DNA of 64,000 bases from Thereva unica (taxonomy: Eukaryota > Arthropoda > Insecta > Diptera > Therevidae), in NCBI GenBank assembly GCA_949987705.1, contig OX465281.1, forward strand, positions 168,530,516 to 168,594,515, given 5' to 3'. Under the pieces are notes generated by a model. That model was not told the DNA's origin, made no database searches, and was given only the letters and a program-made list of their open reading frames with translations. Shown piece after piece: positions 43,806 through 56,066 of the stretch (position 1 is its first letter; every line of letters begins with the position of its first letter). Position numbers and translations under genes: made by a program.

Positions 43806-44599
43806 GTATAATTCTTTCAGCAGCATCTCCATGAAAGATGCGTTAGTTTTTCAAGCTATTTGTTTGAATGTTTTCGCGGTTCTTCACAATCTCCACTTAT
43901 TGTCATCCAGTCTGAAGTGTTATTCAACAGAAAGAATACCAAGAAAAAGCGTAATTAGTGGCTAGTCTCTAGGCACAACATCCCACTTTTGTTTTGTTAT
44001 TCTGAAGAGATACATACAAAATTTTGTTAATAAAAACTTAAAAATATGCTTTTAAACAAAGGGCTGCAAATTGGCAAATCGTTTGTAAAATTTTTGTAAA
44101 ATATTAAAAATTCTGAGAAAAATCACTTCCTTATATTCATGGACTATAAGGACGGTCTTAAATACATCGTTCGTGCAATTAAATTTATAATTTTTCATTC
44201 ACTTCAGTAAGCGTTTATATGCCCTGGTAAAAATTAGATATCTACTTTTCGTTTTAAACCTACCACATGTTTCGTTTAAATAAATCATACATATTTTTGT
44301 GACAAATCCACAGCGAAGTTCGATAAAATTGAATTTTTGTTTTGGTCTACAGCACCACCTACATAACTATAAACTATAATAAAATGAACAGCATATAAAA
44401 TATGCATATAAACAAATAAATACTTTATATTATTTCCGCGAAATTTCTTAATGATTTATAAAGCCGCCGAAGAGCCATAAAAACTCAAGAAAATGATTTT
44501 TTTGCACTTTTAATTAAATAAATGTTTATATTCTCCTGAGTATCATTATTAAATAACATAATTTAGTGAGAAATATAATCAAAACATGTTACACCCAAG
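43806..44599. other. AT-rich DNA, no gene seen
   Basis: Apart from the inverted match to 36282-36315 near 43887-43915, nothing is recognised. Confidence 0.6.
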
Positions 44600-45160
44600 T
44601 AAAAAAAAATTGTATTTCACCATTTTGCGGCCGGGGATTGAATTTGGTTCCCCTGGGATAGGACTCCAGCGCCTTACCTCTAGGCTACCGATATACGGAC
44701 TTTATTATAAATCTCTTTTTTGTTGCTTAAATATACTTCTGGTTGAAATTTCCAGACCATTTTCTCAGTTTCTGGTCTTTTGACCAAGAGCTACATTTTG
44801 AGATATGGCCCAAGTCTGTAGCGGCAGTACTTTCAGAGATGAAAGAAGGCTTCAGACGGACAGAGCCTCTGTATAAGCTTTTTTATTGTTTTTTTTTTTT
44901 TTTTGAAAAGCTAAAAACGGCTGGACCGAATTTCATGAAAATCTTTTCAGATCATATTTCGGTTAATACCCTCAACGAAGACGATATCAGCTTTGGTTCG
45001 CGCGATATCGTGCAGGAAAAAATTACCACATCCGTACGCACACACACACACACATACTTCCTCCTAATTTTTTGCTTAAAATACTCCTGAAACCTTGAAA
45101 GATGAAAATACGTTGAAATTTTCGATTTCGATTTTCGGACCGATTACAATAACTTCCTAT
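44600..45160 (-). repeat. Dispersed repeat with tRNA-like segment
   Basis: The minus strand of about 44630-44702 reads GGTAGCCTAGAGGTAAGGCG and then AAATTCAATCCCCGG, a tRNA-like A and decayed B box. The right end (45030-45150, ending TTCGGACCGATTACAAT) is shared with 59485-59609, which also has a tRNA-like segment on its left. A (CA)n run is at about 45040-45056. Confidence 0.6.
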
Positions 45161-45164
45161 ACTG

Positions 45165-45627
45165 GGAAGTTAATAATTCAGAAGAAACCCTGGTAGGAAT
45201 ATGTAAAAGATTTCTAACACTTAATAAACTTAACGCCATTCATACTGATGATAATACTTTTCGAATAATCCAAACTGTGTATTCTAAATATTTCTCTCAC
45301 TCAAGGACCTTTAGAATAATTCTTTGTATAGACGTACTAAAAGATATAACCGACGGTGACCAACAAGACCGAACCATCCGCGACTACCATCGAAATAATA
45401 ACCACCGCGGAATAAATGAGACCCTTTCGCATCTAAAAAGAGCATTTTACTTTCCATTTATGAAAAATAAAATAATTAAAATTATTAACAACTGCGACGT
45501 GTGCCAAACACTAAAATATGACAGGTCTCCACTTAAAATTAGACATACCATCCCTGAAACCCCAGAGAAACCATTAGACATTCTTCATACCGACATATAC
45601 ACAATAAATAATAAACACAATAAATAA
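45165..45627 (+). pseudogene. Errantivirus-type pol: integrase N-terminal part
   Basis: The open frame begins abruptly at the edge of the dispersed repeat, within the region between RNase H and integrase (EETLVGICKRFLTL). The integrase zinc module is visible (HRGINETLSHLKRAFYFP to CDVCQTLKYDRSP), followed by the first core Asp in ILHTDIYTI. TAA codons end the frame at 45625. The 5' two thirds of the element (LTR, gag, RT) are absent, so this is a 5'-truncated remnant. Confidence 0.82.
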
Positions 45628-46507
45628 TAATACTAACAGTTATAGATAAATTCTCGAAATTTGCAGCAACTTTCACACTGACCGCTAGGAATAGTCTGAA
45701 GATAATGAAATGATAATATAGAATAAATCCCTGAAATCTTTTATGAGCACACACGGGATACCCAAGAAGTTAATCTCAGATCCCGGTTCAGAGTTCACTT
45801 CCTTAATATTCGAAGACTTTTGTAAATAATATGAAATTAATCACCATGTCACATCCTTTCAACAAAGTAGTAGTAATTCCCCAGTGGAAAGATTACATTC
45901 AAGTTTAACAGAAATTTACAGAATTATCTACAACCTCCATAAAGAAAAGGATCACGAGGACATTTTGAATGAAACCCTAATAACTTATAACAATGCTGTT
46001 CATTCAGCAACACAGCTAACACACTACGAAGTATTCTACGGTAGGACTTATCGATTTAATAATGAAACACAACATAAAACAACCCATGAATATCTAGAAA
46101 AATTAAGTGAATTTCAATCTCAATTATACCCCATAGTAATGCAAAAATTAGAAGAAAAAACCAAGAACAATATTGATAAGATTAATAAAAATAGAGTAGA
46201 AACCGAATAGTACGCAATAGGGACTAGAATATTCAAAAGGGAAAATAGAAGGAACAAGTTGACGCCTATGTTCACCAAATATAGAGTAAAGGAAGATAGG
46301 GATGTAACTTTGACAACTAGCAAAAATAAGAAATTTCACAAATCTAAAATAAAAAGAAAACGTAAATTGCAGGATAATCCATCTAATGCAAGCCCACAAA
46401 ATGGAGATTCAGGACTTAACCAACAGCAAGGGAATTCTTCCAATGAAACTGTGCACTGCTCGAACGATACATCGATACAACAACCTACTACACATAGTCC
46501 GACTTGA
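45628..46507 (+). pseudogene. Errantivirus-type pol: integrase core and C-terminus, broken
   Basis: In shifted frames, the core continues with a second-Asp motif (ISDPGSEF) near 45775 and the Glu motif (SSPVERLHSSL) near 45880. From about 45860 the frame runs to 46507 with one TAG at 46208-46210. The C-terminus keeps FTKYRVKEDRDVTL and a basic HKSKIKRKRK tail followed by a hydrophilic Asn/Gln/Ser-rich end. There are several stops and at least one frameshift, so the gene cannot be functional. Confidence 0.78.
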
Positions 46508-46522
46508 ACAGTATTAACAGAC

Positions 46523-47967
46523 AATTGACAATATCGACAATTCACTGAACACATTAGGAAAATTAGACGAGACAGACGAATTACTAGGATCTCTAAATAT
46601 ACCTAAACTAAAATTGATAGATTTAAAACATAAATTTTATAGCCTTATTCCGACAAGAAGAACTAGAAGGGGTCTTATCAACGGATTAGGTACAGTAATA
46701 AAAACTATTACAGGAAATATGGATGCAAATGATGCAACCAAATTAAATAATTATATAGAAAAATTAATGAAAAATCAAGAATTTACGCAAAAAGAAGTAA
46801 ATAGACAAATCCTAATAAATAATAAAATGATCTAACGCTTTAACAATATAACTGAACACATAAATTTCCAACAAGACACCACGACAAATCATTTCAAGCA
46901 AACTCTAAATAAAATAAAAAAGGAAAATTTGAAATTACAAAATTTGCAATACATGAATCAGATCAACTACAATTTAGAGTTACTCAATAATCATTTAACT
47001 AGTTTATCAGAAGCAATAATACTAGCTAAATTAAACATAATCTCAAAACAAATATTAAACCCTACAGAACTCTCAGAAATAAACACAATTTTTACCAAAC
47101 AAAATTTCACTATAATTTCTAATCAACACATTTACGAATTATTAGAACTTCAAGCCTATTACAATGACACTAATCTAATATTTAACGTACAAATACCGAT
47201 ATTCTCAGAGGAAGAATATTCATATTTTCACATAATTTCCCTACCAATTAACCAAACAAAAATCATACCTTCCAAACCATACCTAATCCTCAGTCCTAAC
47301 AGTATTCAAAATTTTGACCAGAAAGGTCCGAAAATTGAAGATATACCTATATTTGCAAAAGGACCAAGAGTCGCCAATAAACTTTTGCATTGCTAATTTA
47401 ATAAATAATCAGGCAGCAAGTTGTATATTACAGAACCGAGAAAAAACTATAGAGATCTTTCAGCAAGAACCAAACTACGTCATACTAATTAACATTCCGA
47501 AGACGATCAGTTACACAACATGTGGCACCGAACAACAGAACGTGTAGGGCCCCATGCTTATCCACTTCATCAACTGTGAGATTAACATCAACGGCATCAT
47601 ATACAGCTCAACTGGCAGGGGACTTTGGGATGAAATAACCATACACCCAGCAATCTTCAAGGAGATCAACGCCACAGACTCCAGCATCGCAACCCTGAGA
47701 AGACTTGATACCTACCAGTTCGCAGAAAGCAACCCTTTGGACTTTCTACCATCTTACGTCGACTCCATTAGTTTCTACTCTGCAACCACAGGATTCACAC
47801 TACTCCTAATAATAATCATAATAGTCATATTATACAAAGGACATGATCGAGGATTCTTTCAACCTAGTCAGACACCAACCACGCATGGTTTCGTATCGTC
47901 CAACGAACTAAGGTTCATATGGCCGATACTCATCAGTAAGGAGGGAGGAGTTACATGCCCCATATAG
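46523..47967 (+). pseudogene. env: Errantivirus envelope gene, degenerate
   Basis: A glycoprotein of the insect errantivirus/baculovirus F-like type. A furin-like RTRR at about 46659-46670 is followed by a fusion-peptide-like GLINGLGTVIKTITGNMD and a helical heptad region (NNYIEKLMKNQEFTQKEVN). Near the C-terminus is a membrane anchor (FTLLLIIIIIVILY, about 47793-47834) with a short basic tail. Breaks: one in-frame TAA at 46833-46835, a frame change around 47320-47390, and a TAG at 47545-47547. The N-terminal surface part before the cleavage site is short and poorly conserved. It is an inactive relic. Confidence 0.82.
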
Positions 47968-48330
47968 AATATCATTATTACCTGTAAACCATAAATCCAC
48001 CTTCCGGCCCATGCCGCAATTCAGCAATTTAATTATATTGAACCTAAAGTAAGGCAGACGCCGAATAATCAATTTTATAAGAAAATTCCTAGAATAAGAA
48101 TTGCACCTTGATTTTTAGAGTAACTTGCACATTCCAGCTTAGGTTAAGTAGAGTTCATTTTTACCTTTAGCATTTTATAAATTATGAATATCGATCACTC
48201 TTAGTTTTGGTTTTGTACCGTTAAGATCGCTATTCGTTGTTATCTTGCTGTTTGATTTTTAAATTCTAACTTTGATACTTAAACTTTGTTTGATAATAGA
48301 TTTTGTGATTTTTAAATAAATAATTGTTCG
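47950..48330 (+). repeat. Probable 3' LTR of the errantivirus remnant
   Basis: It begins after a purine tract (AAGGAGGGAGGAG) with TTACATGCCCC, overlapping the end of env. AATAAATAATTG near 48316 could be a polyadenylation signal. The right limit is a guess because no second LTR is present. Confidence 0.42.
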
Positions 48331-48462
48331 GACTTATAAATATTATTATTATTTTTTTTTTTTTTTGGACATAAGACGTAATTCGAGCGCCGGGTGGTTG
48401 TTTGCGCGTGGACGTGTTCATATGTATGTAATGCATCTACAGTTGTGCCATATTTACATAAT

Positions 48463-48925
48463 AGGGGGGGCTCGGTAGTCTAGGGGTAAGGCACCTGACT
48501 ATTATTCAAGAGGTCCCGGGTTCGAATCCCGGCAGCGTCACGGTCCTTCGTCTTTTCCACTTTCCCACCTACATAACTTTCCTTCTTCCCTCTTTACATT
48601 CCTTCCCTAGTCTTCCCCCGCTGCGCCAAGCGCATGCCATCGGTTGGTTGAAAAGATTCAACTCGTTTCAGGAGCCATAACACTCCAGCGAGTTGTTCTC
48701 GATGCTTCGATGCCAGAGTCGCGAAATGGTGGGGAATGTGTGGACTAAAATATCGCGGCCAGATTGTGACAGTTCCTTCCCTTCCTTCACTTCGCTCTCT
48801 ATCTATCTCTTCTCTCTATCTTCCGACTACAGCTGCTGTTCGACATTGATATATGAAAAAATATAGATTGTCGGACAGTACAAAGGGGCTTTCCCTAAGC
48901 CTCTAGTCTATCACATAAAAAAACT
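48463..48925 (+). mobile_element. tRNA-derived SINE
   Basis: The head at 48468-48540 has an A box in GGTAGTCTAGGGGTAAGGC and an exact B box within CCCGGGTTCGAATCCCGG. The T-arm pairs perfectly, but the acceptor arm has mismatches, so it is not a working tRNA. The tRNA-unrelated body of about 380 bp ends in CACATAAAAAAAC. ACATAA occurs at both edges and may be a target duplication remnant. Confidence 0.72.
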
Positions 48926-49511
48926 GAAATCTTAACGCAATTCAAGTTAGGGGATCTTTTAACTTATAGCAAGTCTTAACTCAAATCAATTTAACTTAAA
49001 TCACCTCCACTTAACTCATTTCAAATCAGCTCAATGTGTAACCTAACTCTAATAAATCAACTTTGCCCCGCCAATAGATGTTTTACATCAAAAATTTCCA
49101 GTTAACGGTGACGATTTTTCTAGGCCTTTCTCATCTTTTAACCACCAAGTATAGGTACCTCTGATATGAATACAGCAAAATTCGTATAACTTCTGTTTTG
49201 TATCAAGTTTTATTGTTAAATTTATAATTACTGTATTGGTGCTTGTTTGGTACTTTTCAGCAAAACTCAGGTGTTAAAGTACAAAAAAGGAAGAAATAGT
49301 GCCAATTTCAACATTAACAGTGCTTATAACTTCAAAAGTAAAAGCCGCAGCATAATAGTTGCTAGACATTATTCATAGAGAATTGTCCAAGCTATCTAAT
49401 TTTGTAAAAAAAGTATTGGTTAGTTACGTGATTTTTGGAGAAAATGGTGGTTGAAGTTGAAATTTTAGAAAAAAACAAACAAAATTTTGACTTTGACGAC
49501 CCATAATTCTG
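48926..49511. other. AT-rich DNA, no gene seen
   Basis: No supported feature. Confidence 0.55.
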
Positions 49512-49651
49512 AACGCTGGTGGGTTGAAACCTTGACTTTTACAGTTTTATATAGGTGGGAGTATTCTGCGTAGATTTCTGCCTTATTAATGAAAATATCT
49601 AATAGGGTTACAAAAATACAGGGTAATATGTAAACCTCTACCAAAAAAATT
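49512..49651. repeat. Dispersed repeat (inverted copy at 62217-62347)
   Basis: The tract ggtgggttgaaaccttgac through gtaatatgtaaac is found inverted at 62217-62347 with moderate divergence. There is no coding content. Confidence 0.78.
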
Positions 49652-49714
49652 TCAAAACGCCCTAGCGGCTAAACCGTAAGAAATAATACTAGTGTGGAAA
49701 GACCCATGGTCTAT

Positions 49715-49915
49715 AGTTGAATGCGAGTGTCTCTATCAGGAGATATCCAGGTGGCTTTATGTAACGGCCAAGTTCCTTCATGCTACCATCTCTATAACTC
49801 TTTGTCAATGTTATTAGTGTTTTCATGCAAGCTGTGGGTATTTAAATCTCCCAAGATGATTTTTACATCATACCCGGAGCAGGAATTAAGTTTTTCTACG
49901 CCTCTTGTAGAATAC
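49715..49915 (-). pseudogene. Fragment of RTE-like LINE endonuclease
   Basis: Nucleotide and antisense-frame similarity to 6966-7205 of the RTE-like LINE: both contain tgcgagtg/ctccatcaggagata, cacaagctgtgg-type blocks and tttttacatcatac. It corresponds to the LGDLNAKVG to STRF part of the endonuclease with internal deletions. It is a short relic. Confidence 0.65.
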
Positions 49916-51012
49916 GAGTGTACAATTTAAAAGGTCATTACTCTTGTGTGACCTTATTTTAGAAAAAAAAAATAAATAAATAAAAAAAAATATACTCATG
50001 CACTCAAAATTAATCACGTATGTAATAATATTTTTGTACTCGGTTGAACTAATTTGGTGTCAATAAATTCATTTAATGCCTATTTTGCAAAATCGGCGAA
50101 TTCCGTAAGGGAAATTTTGAAATCAATAAAGCCTAAATATATCCAATGATATTGAAAAATGGGCATTTATAGAAATTAATTTTTTACATTACATAAAAAA
50201 CCCTTACATCGCAAATAAGGTTCTTGTATATAAACCAGTAATGAAATAAAGATTTTTAGTTATTAACAAACAAGTAACTGGTGCGTTTCAATTTTTCTTG
50301 TCGAGTTTTTTCTACATCCATCACTTACAGCACAAGTTTAAGCACTTGGGCTGAATTATATATCTGTACACTGGTTTTAAGTACCTGGGTACATTAACTT
50401 GGTATAGGTTTATGCACCTAAACCAAAAACAACATAAATCTCGTTGGCAGTTCATCCCGCTAACTTACACAGCGGTAAACATATCGCTATAAAAAATTCA
50501 ACGAGCATTCTGATATTGCTTTTAGACACGGAATTGCGGGCATTCCGCACCCGTGTGGAATATTCATTCCATAACTTGTTATGGGATGACTACTAGGGGC
50601 GACATCTCTTGCTCAAAAGCCAAGAATATGATGGTGTTATTCTTTTTATTTATTAATTAATAAATTAAAGGAAAAAAAGAAATATTTCAATAATAAACAA
50701 TCAAAGATGTTCCGCTAGACCATTTTTGCTTTAAATAAACAATTCAATTATTAAATTACAGAACATAAAAGCTTTTTTTGAATAACTTTTCGGCGGCATC
50801 TATTGTCAAATTATTTAATTAGGAATAGGTTGCGCCTTTATCCGTTCAACTGATATTGGTGCTGTTTACCAGTAAATGCCATTGATTCTTAACGGTCATT
50901 TTCTTGCTGTGCTTTATGCATTATAGTTTTGACAATAGCTTTACATTAGGTAGGTACGTTTTTGTTTACAAAATAATAATAAAATCTATTTTAGAGGCGT
51001 AGAAAAAGTATA
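49916..51012. other. AT-rich DNA, no gene seen
   Basis: A decayed gcattccgcac...gtgtggaatattcattcc pair at about 50533-50575 resembles the palindrome at 51013-51112. Otherwise nothing is recognised. Confidence 0.55.
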
Positions 51013-51112
51013 GTCTGTAACACGTTTTGAATGGCATATTCCGCACTCGTGGACCGCCACCAAACTTCCACTTGTGCGGAATATGCATCATTCCAAACTT
51101 GTTACAGAATAT
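51013..51112. repeat. Imperfect palindrome
   Basis: GTAACACGTTTTGAATGGC plus ATATTCCGCAC pairs with GTGCGGAATATG plus ATTCCAAACTTGTTAC, giving an approximately 30-bp stem around a 30-nt loop. It may be a small foldback element. Confidence 0.7.
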
Positions 51113-53313
51113 ACTATTAGGTACGTTCAACTACTTCGAAAAAAATTTCATTTTCACTGTTCGTGGACACTTCTCTAGGTATGTGAACGTCCATTTTATT
51201 TATTACTTTAGAGCGAAAAAGCCGATAAATCAGTATAGAAATAAAAAATTTATGTAGAATGAAATTTGTTTTTCACAATTATAAATAAAAATGTTAAGTC
51301 CTTGAAATATTAAAGATCAATTCTTTGGGCAAAGGACTGGAATGATTTGTTGTTCATAAAAAAAACACAAATAAAATTGTCAAACAAAAAACTTTAATAT
51401 TCGTACTTTCAGTTTTTGAAAAACTTCACAAAAACAACACATCAAGCTTGGAACTGAAAACTTTCTTTGGGTTATAAAGTTTTGTGGGCATTTGGACATT
51501 CCCATGCTCGTCATTAATGTTGCAGATATTAGGTCACTGGAGATTTCAAACTTGAAAACAATAATTTTAAATTTATAAAAACTTTTAACAATGGCAGTGT
51601 AATCCTTAAATACGGTAAAGTTATGTTTAAGCTCCAACAGCGCTAAAATGAATTAGTGGGATGTGATGCTTATTCGCTTCAGATCACGTGAGAATTTTGC
51701 GACTTTTAATGCCAAAGTTTTAGTTGCAGGAAAAGCGAAGAATAGTTGTAATCTCATAGCAAAATAGAAAGGCAAGTCTTTGAATTCGGAATATCATGTG
51801 TGTAAGCAGTATGTTTAAGGTAAAGGTCTAATCAAAAATTTTCACCGAAATCTATTGGAACTTACAACTGACTTCCCCGGACGGTGCAACCGATGGCAGC
51901 TTGATCAAAAAGTGAAATTAAAAGCGTTGATATTCTATAGCAACGTATCCAGCGCCGGCACCAAGTTGTAAGGAGCGCCAAAATGAATGCGAAAAACAGT
52001 TTCGAGCAAAAGATAAAATTTTGATGGCACTTTTTGAGGGCGCTGTTTGTAGCTAGCCAAGTCTATGTACTCATCAATATGATTCGAACACGGCACAAGC
52101 AGGGAGCACTGACTCCAAGACCGATCGTACATGGCCTTAGGCCACATCTTACTCGAGATCCATGGACCAGACTGAATACGGCGGATATAAATTCGATAAA
52201 AACCGCAATCCTAATGTGTAAACATTCGTGCTGAAGTTATGAATGGTACTGCGGGAATGTACTACTAACGATGGACTGCGGGTATCAGGCGAACTTCGGT
52301 TCGAATTAGCCTTCCATTGGTGATACGGAGCTCTGCCATGGGCAACAATCCTTTCTCGCCGAGCTCGTGGTATCAATATAAAATTACCTTAAGAAACTTT
52401 TGAAGATGGACCACTTCTTAAGGCTCCAAACATTTCTGGGGCTCCCACAGCTTCCAAAAGAACGACCTGCAAGGCCAGTTCGATATTTTTGGAACCATGC
52501 TTCAATGTGTTGAATGTGGTACCAGTGAAGGAAAGTTTTATGCGATATCTGGAAGCTGGCTACTCCCGTGTAGAGGCTGGTAGGGTCTACGTGGCCCCCG
52601 AGGAAGAAAGGGATACCGATTTTCTTAGTAAGAAAAGAGTTAGCGCCTCGAAAAGGGCACCCATAATAAAGTCTAGAATGACTTCAAATGCACGTGTTTA
52701 ATTATTTCATGCTATTAACGATTCATCTTGGCTAATCCATATCACTTTTTTTTGATAAGTCTGTTTTACACTGTCCCAATAAATAATTTCGCGCCTACGA
52801 ACTTCTAATTCGAATTTTTAATGTTTCTTTGGTGGGATATCACTACTTTTTGTTTTAATACATTCTAAAATGAAAATTAAATAATCTTTTGTATAAAGAA
52901 ATATTATGTATTTAATTGTTCATTAATTTTTTCACTTATTTTATAAGTAGGTACATAATAACAAAATGCAGGAATTCAAATTAATATTATTGCCTTTATA
53001 AAAAATAAACATAAGATCCTTTCGCGTTTCTCGGCCAAGATTTATCCTGCATTATGGCATCATTGATCCATAACCAGCTCGATTTTTGTCTAAACATGCT
53101 GATGTAATGACTTTGTTTCTGTATTTAATATAACACTAATCACTTCATAATTTCAACCTCCTATATTCAATTTTGCAGAAGTGACAGCTTTGATATCGCA
53201 TTGCTCAATTTTAAAAAACTTTTTATTATTCAGTTCGAATAATTTTAGTTGTATGATGAGAACAGGTGCTACCAAAATTATTTCCGATTTACGAATCTTT
53301 TGAGTGTACGAAC
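51113..53313. other. AT-rich DNA, no supported gene
   Basis: Small ORFs of 60-85 codons occur on both strands, but none shows a recognisable domain or conserved copy in the window. Confidence 0.5.
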
Positions 53314-53407
53314 GACTAACCATTTTTATATGAACACTTTTTTCTAATCATCGAATGCCATCTGGCATCAACAGTGCAAGTAAAAATTTATCGAATAACT
53401 AGTAACG
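53314..53407. repeat. Direct repeat with 58052-58146
   Basis: GACTAACCA...atatgaacac through gccatctggcatca and taactagta are present in the same orientation at both sites, about 80-85% alike by eye. Confidence 0.75.
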
Positions 53408-53419
53408 ATATATTGAGAA

Positions 53420-54203
53420 TACACTATATTGTTTATTCTCTCTTACTTATGATACCTTTTCATTTGATACCCATGTCGAGAGGGTTGTAAAGAAAATAGT
53501 AATCCGCCCTCTTGAAATGATTGCCGTGGATCTAACAAGATATTGAGTATACTATATCGCTTATGGTATTCTACTTATGATACCTTTTCAATTGACACCC
53601 ATGTTGAGAGGGTGGTGAAGAAATGGTAATCCGCCCTCTTTGAGACGGCCGCCATGGATTTTACGACATAGCTGATTGTGTTCTTCTTATCATAGCCTTT
53701 CATCTGATACCTATGTCGAAGGGGTGCTGAAGAAAATGGTAATGCCTCCTCTTGAGATGGCCGCGGTGGATCTAACTATATATTGAGTAATACTATATTG
53801 CTTATTGAATTGTACTTATCATTCCCTTTCGTTTGATACCCATGTCGAGGGGGTTGTAAAGAAAATTGTAATCCGCCCTCTTGAAATGACCGCCATGGAT
53901 CTAACCATAAATTTAATATACTATATCGCTTATGTTATTCTACTTATGATACCCTTTCAATTGATACCCATGGGTGGTGAAGAAGTGGTAATTCGCCCGC
54001 TTGAGACCGCCGATATGGATTTTACGACATAGCTTATTGTATTCTACTTATCATTCCCTTTCATTTGATACCCATGTCGAAGAGGTTGTAAAGAAAATGG
54101 TAATCCGCCCTCTTGACATGACCGCCATGGATCAAACCATAATTTAGTATAGTATATCGCTTATGTTATTCTACTTATGATACCCTTTCAATTGATACCC
54201 ATC
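53420..54203. repeat. Tandem repeat, ~105-130-bp units
   Basis: The motif ttcatttgatacccatgtcga recurs near 53468, 53598, 53708, 53837, 53963, 54067 and 54197, each with a following gtaatccgccctcttga and gccatggat. Unit lengths alternate around 130 and 105-110 bp. Confidence 0.88.
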
Positions 54204-55140
54204 TGAACAACGCTTCTAACACCCGAAACTTTGCAATGTCCCTGCTATACATGATCTTGTGTTTAAGGGTGGTCTTTACTAGTATTACTAGGCCCCCGGC
54301 TTGTGTGGCATTAGGTCTATCTCTCCTAATTACCTTTTTTTAATCTTTGTAATCCACTTTGTGCTTTTCGATTAGTTTGGTTTCACTAGCAAGAAGCACA
54401 TCAGGATTTTCGTTTTGCAAAAGGGTCGCCCTTCTCTCGTTTCTTATCAACAAATTGACGTTCACCGCAATGACCTTGATCGTATCCTCCCTGCGTAAAG
54501 CCATTAAACAGCTTACCCAGAGATGGTTTCTGTCGTAAAGAAGGAATATACTAAGTCTAAACGGGCGTTTTGCTCGAGATCGCCTGTATTTGTTCTTTAC
54601 GCGCCTTAATACGTTGTTTGAACTCTGCATATTTAGGGCATCCTCTATAAGTAGCAGGATGTCCATTAGATCTGCGGAGCACAGAGAACAACTTGTTTTT
54701 ATCCGCGACTTTTTCCCTCCCAAGAGGACATTCGCCTTGATTGTGGGTTCTTTCACATTTGACACACCTAAAGGCCATTTGGCACAGTTAGATGCGGCAT
54801 GTCCAAACCTTTGGCACTGCATACATTGTAGGATGTCTGCTTTTTTATTTATTTTTTCCCAACTTACCACATGAAAGTTAAGATACCTAATCTTTTTTAG
54901 GTTATCCAACCGGCTTTCGGGAGTCAGTTGTACCAAGAATATGGGGAGCTGCCTCTCAGTTTGACGCGAGAAAGTCGTGCTGAATTTTTTTACCGCGGCA
55001 AATTTTAAATTTTCGACCTCGAGAGATTGGAGTTTATTCAAGAGCTCCTGGGTATCAGAGTCGGGATCGAGACCTTTTAGGAGGACGCTTAGCAATTTTT
55101 CACTTTTTGCAGTGAAAGTAAAAAATTGCGTATTTCTAAT
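54204..55140 (-). pseudogene. Truncated Jockey-like LINE: ORF1 C-terminus and endonuclease start
   Basis: ORF1 pieces are SVLLKGLDPDSDTQEL, FLVQLTPESRLDNL, a complete first knuckle CMQCQRFGHAASNC, then CVKCERTHNQGEC in another frame. After it comes the start of ORF2 with TIKVIAVNVNLLIRNERRA, DVLLASETKL and, beyond 54340, VIRRDRPNATQAGG to about 54210. It is clearly related to but diverged from 11300-12800. It has frame changes within ORF1 and lacks the RT. The tandem repeat abuts its 3' side and the long inverted-repeat element lies just upstream. Confidence 0.85.
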
Positions 55141-56066
55141 ATTATTTTCATTTTATTAAAGTATCCTAAACTATTTAAAACTAAGCAGTGATTAATCCCA
55201 CTATAGTCCAGTGCAATTAGTAAATCAAATTGCATTTCATGATGTACAAAATTGTTTTTTTGGAATTTGTTCGGCTACATCTAACAATGTTAAAACCAAG
55301 TTTGTGGGGTCGCAGTGTGATTGGAAAAGCCGCCATCTTGAAAAATAGGTGGAGGTTGTTTATACCAAATAACTCGGTTGTTTGCAATGATAGCTGAAAA
55401 TGATCAATACAAAGTCATTAGAGAATAAAATTATCTACAAAATGAGCCCTTAACGAGGTCTGTAAGTTAATTTGGCTCAAAGTTATGGCCGCTCATAGTT
55501 CAAACTTGTTCGGGTGGTTGAGGTTGAATGCAGTTTTTTGCGATTAACTCGTGAGATATTAATTTGGGTGGGTTAATGCCGATTACCAAACTTATAGTGC
55601 TAGTGATTACCTTTAGAATAAGCCCTTATTCATCGTTCTCTCTTGTATAGTTTGCGAGTAATCCAACGCCAAATTTCGCACTTCACGTGCCTGAAATAAC
55701 TGATAACGCAATTTTTTTTTAATATCTCCTTAACGGTTGCTTGTATGTAAAAGTAGTAAATAGCAAAAATACGGACAATCAAAATATCTTTCAAATGAGC
55801 TATTAGTTGAAGCTCCATGTCGTTTTATGCCAGCGAAACAACCGGTCAAAGGTCAACCGCGAGGTTTACGAATTGTTTGTTTAACCACTTTGGGAAATTA
55901 TGAGACATATATAGTGGCTTAGAACTATCAATTTTGACGATTTTTTTTAGTAAAACACTGAAGAACGTTATGAAACTACCTTGTTTATGAAAAAAAGAAT
56001 TAACAATAATGACCATACTATTACATGAAAATGATATTTTTCCTGAATTTTATCATTTTGTTATGT

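Noticed and set aside
48463..48545. Functional tRNA gene
   Set aside because: A and B boxes and the T-arm are good, but the acceptor stem has mismatches and a long tRNA-unrelated body follows, so it is a SINE.
52489..52701. 70-codon plus-strand ORF
   Set aside because: Short, with no domain and no supporting context.
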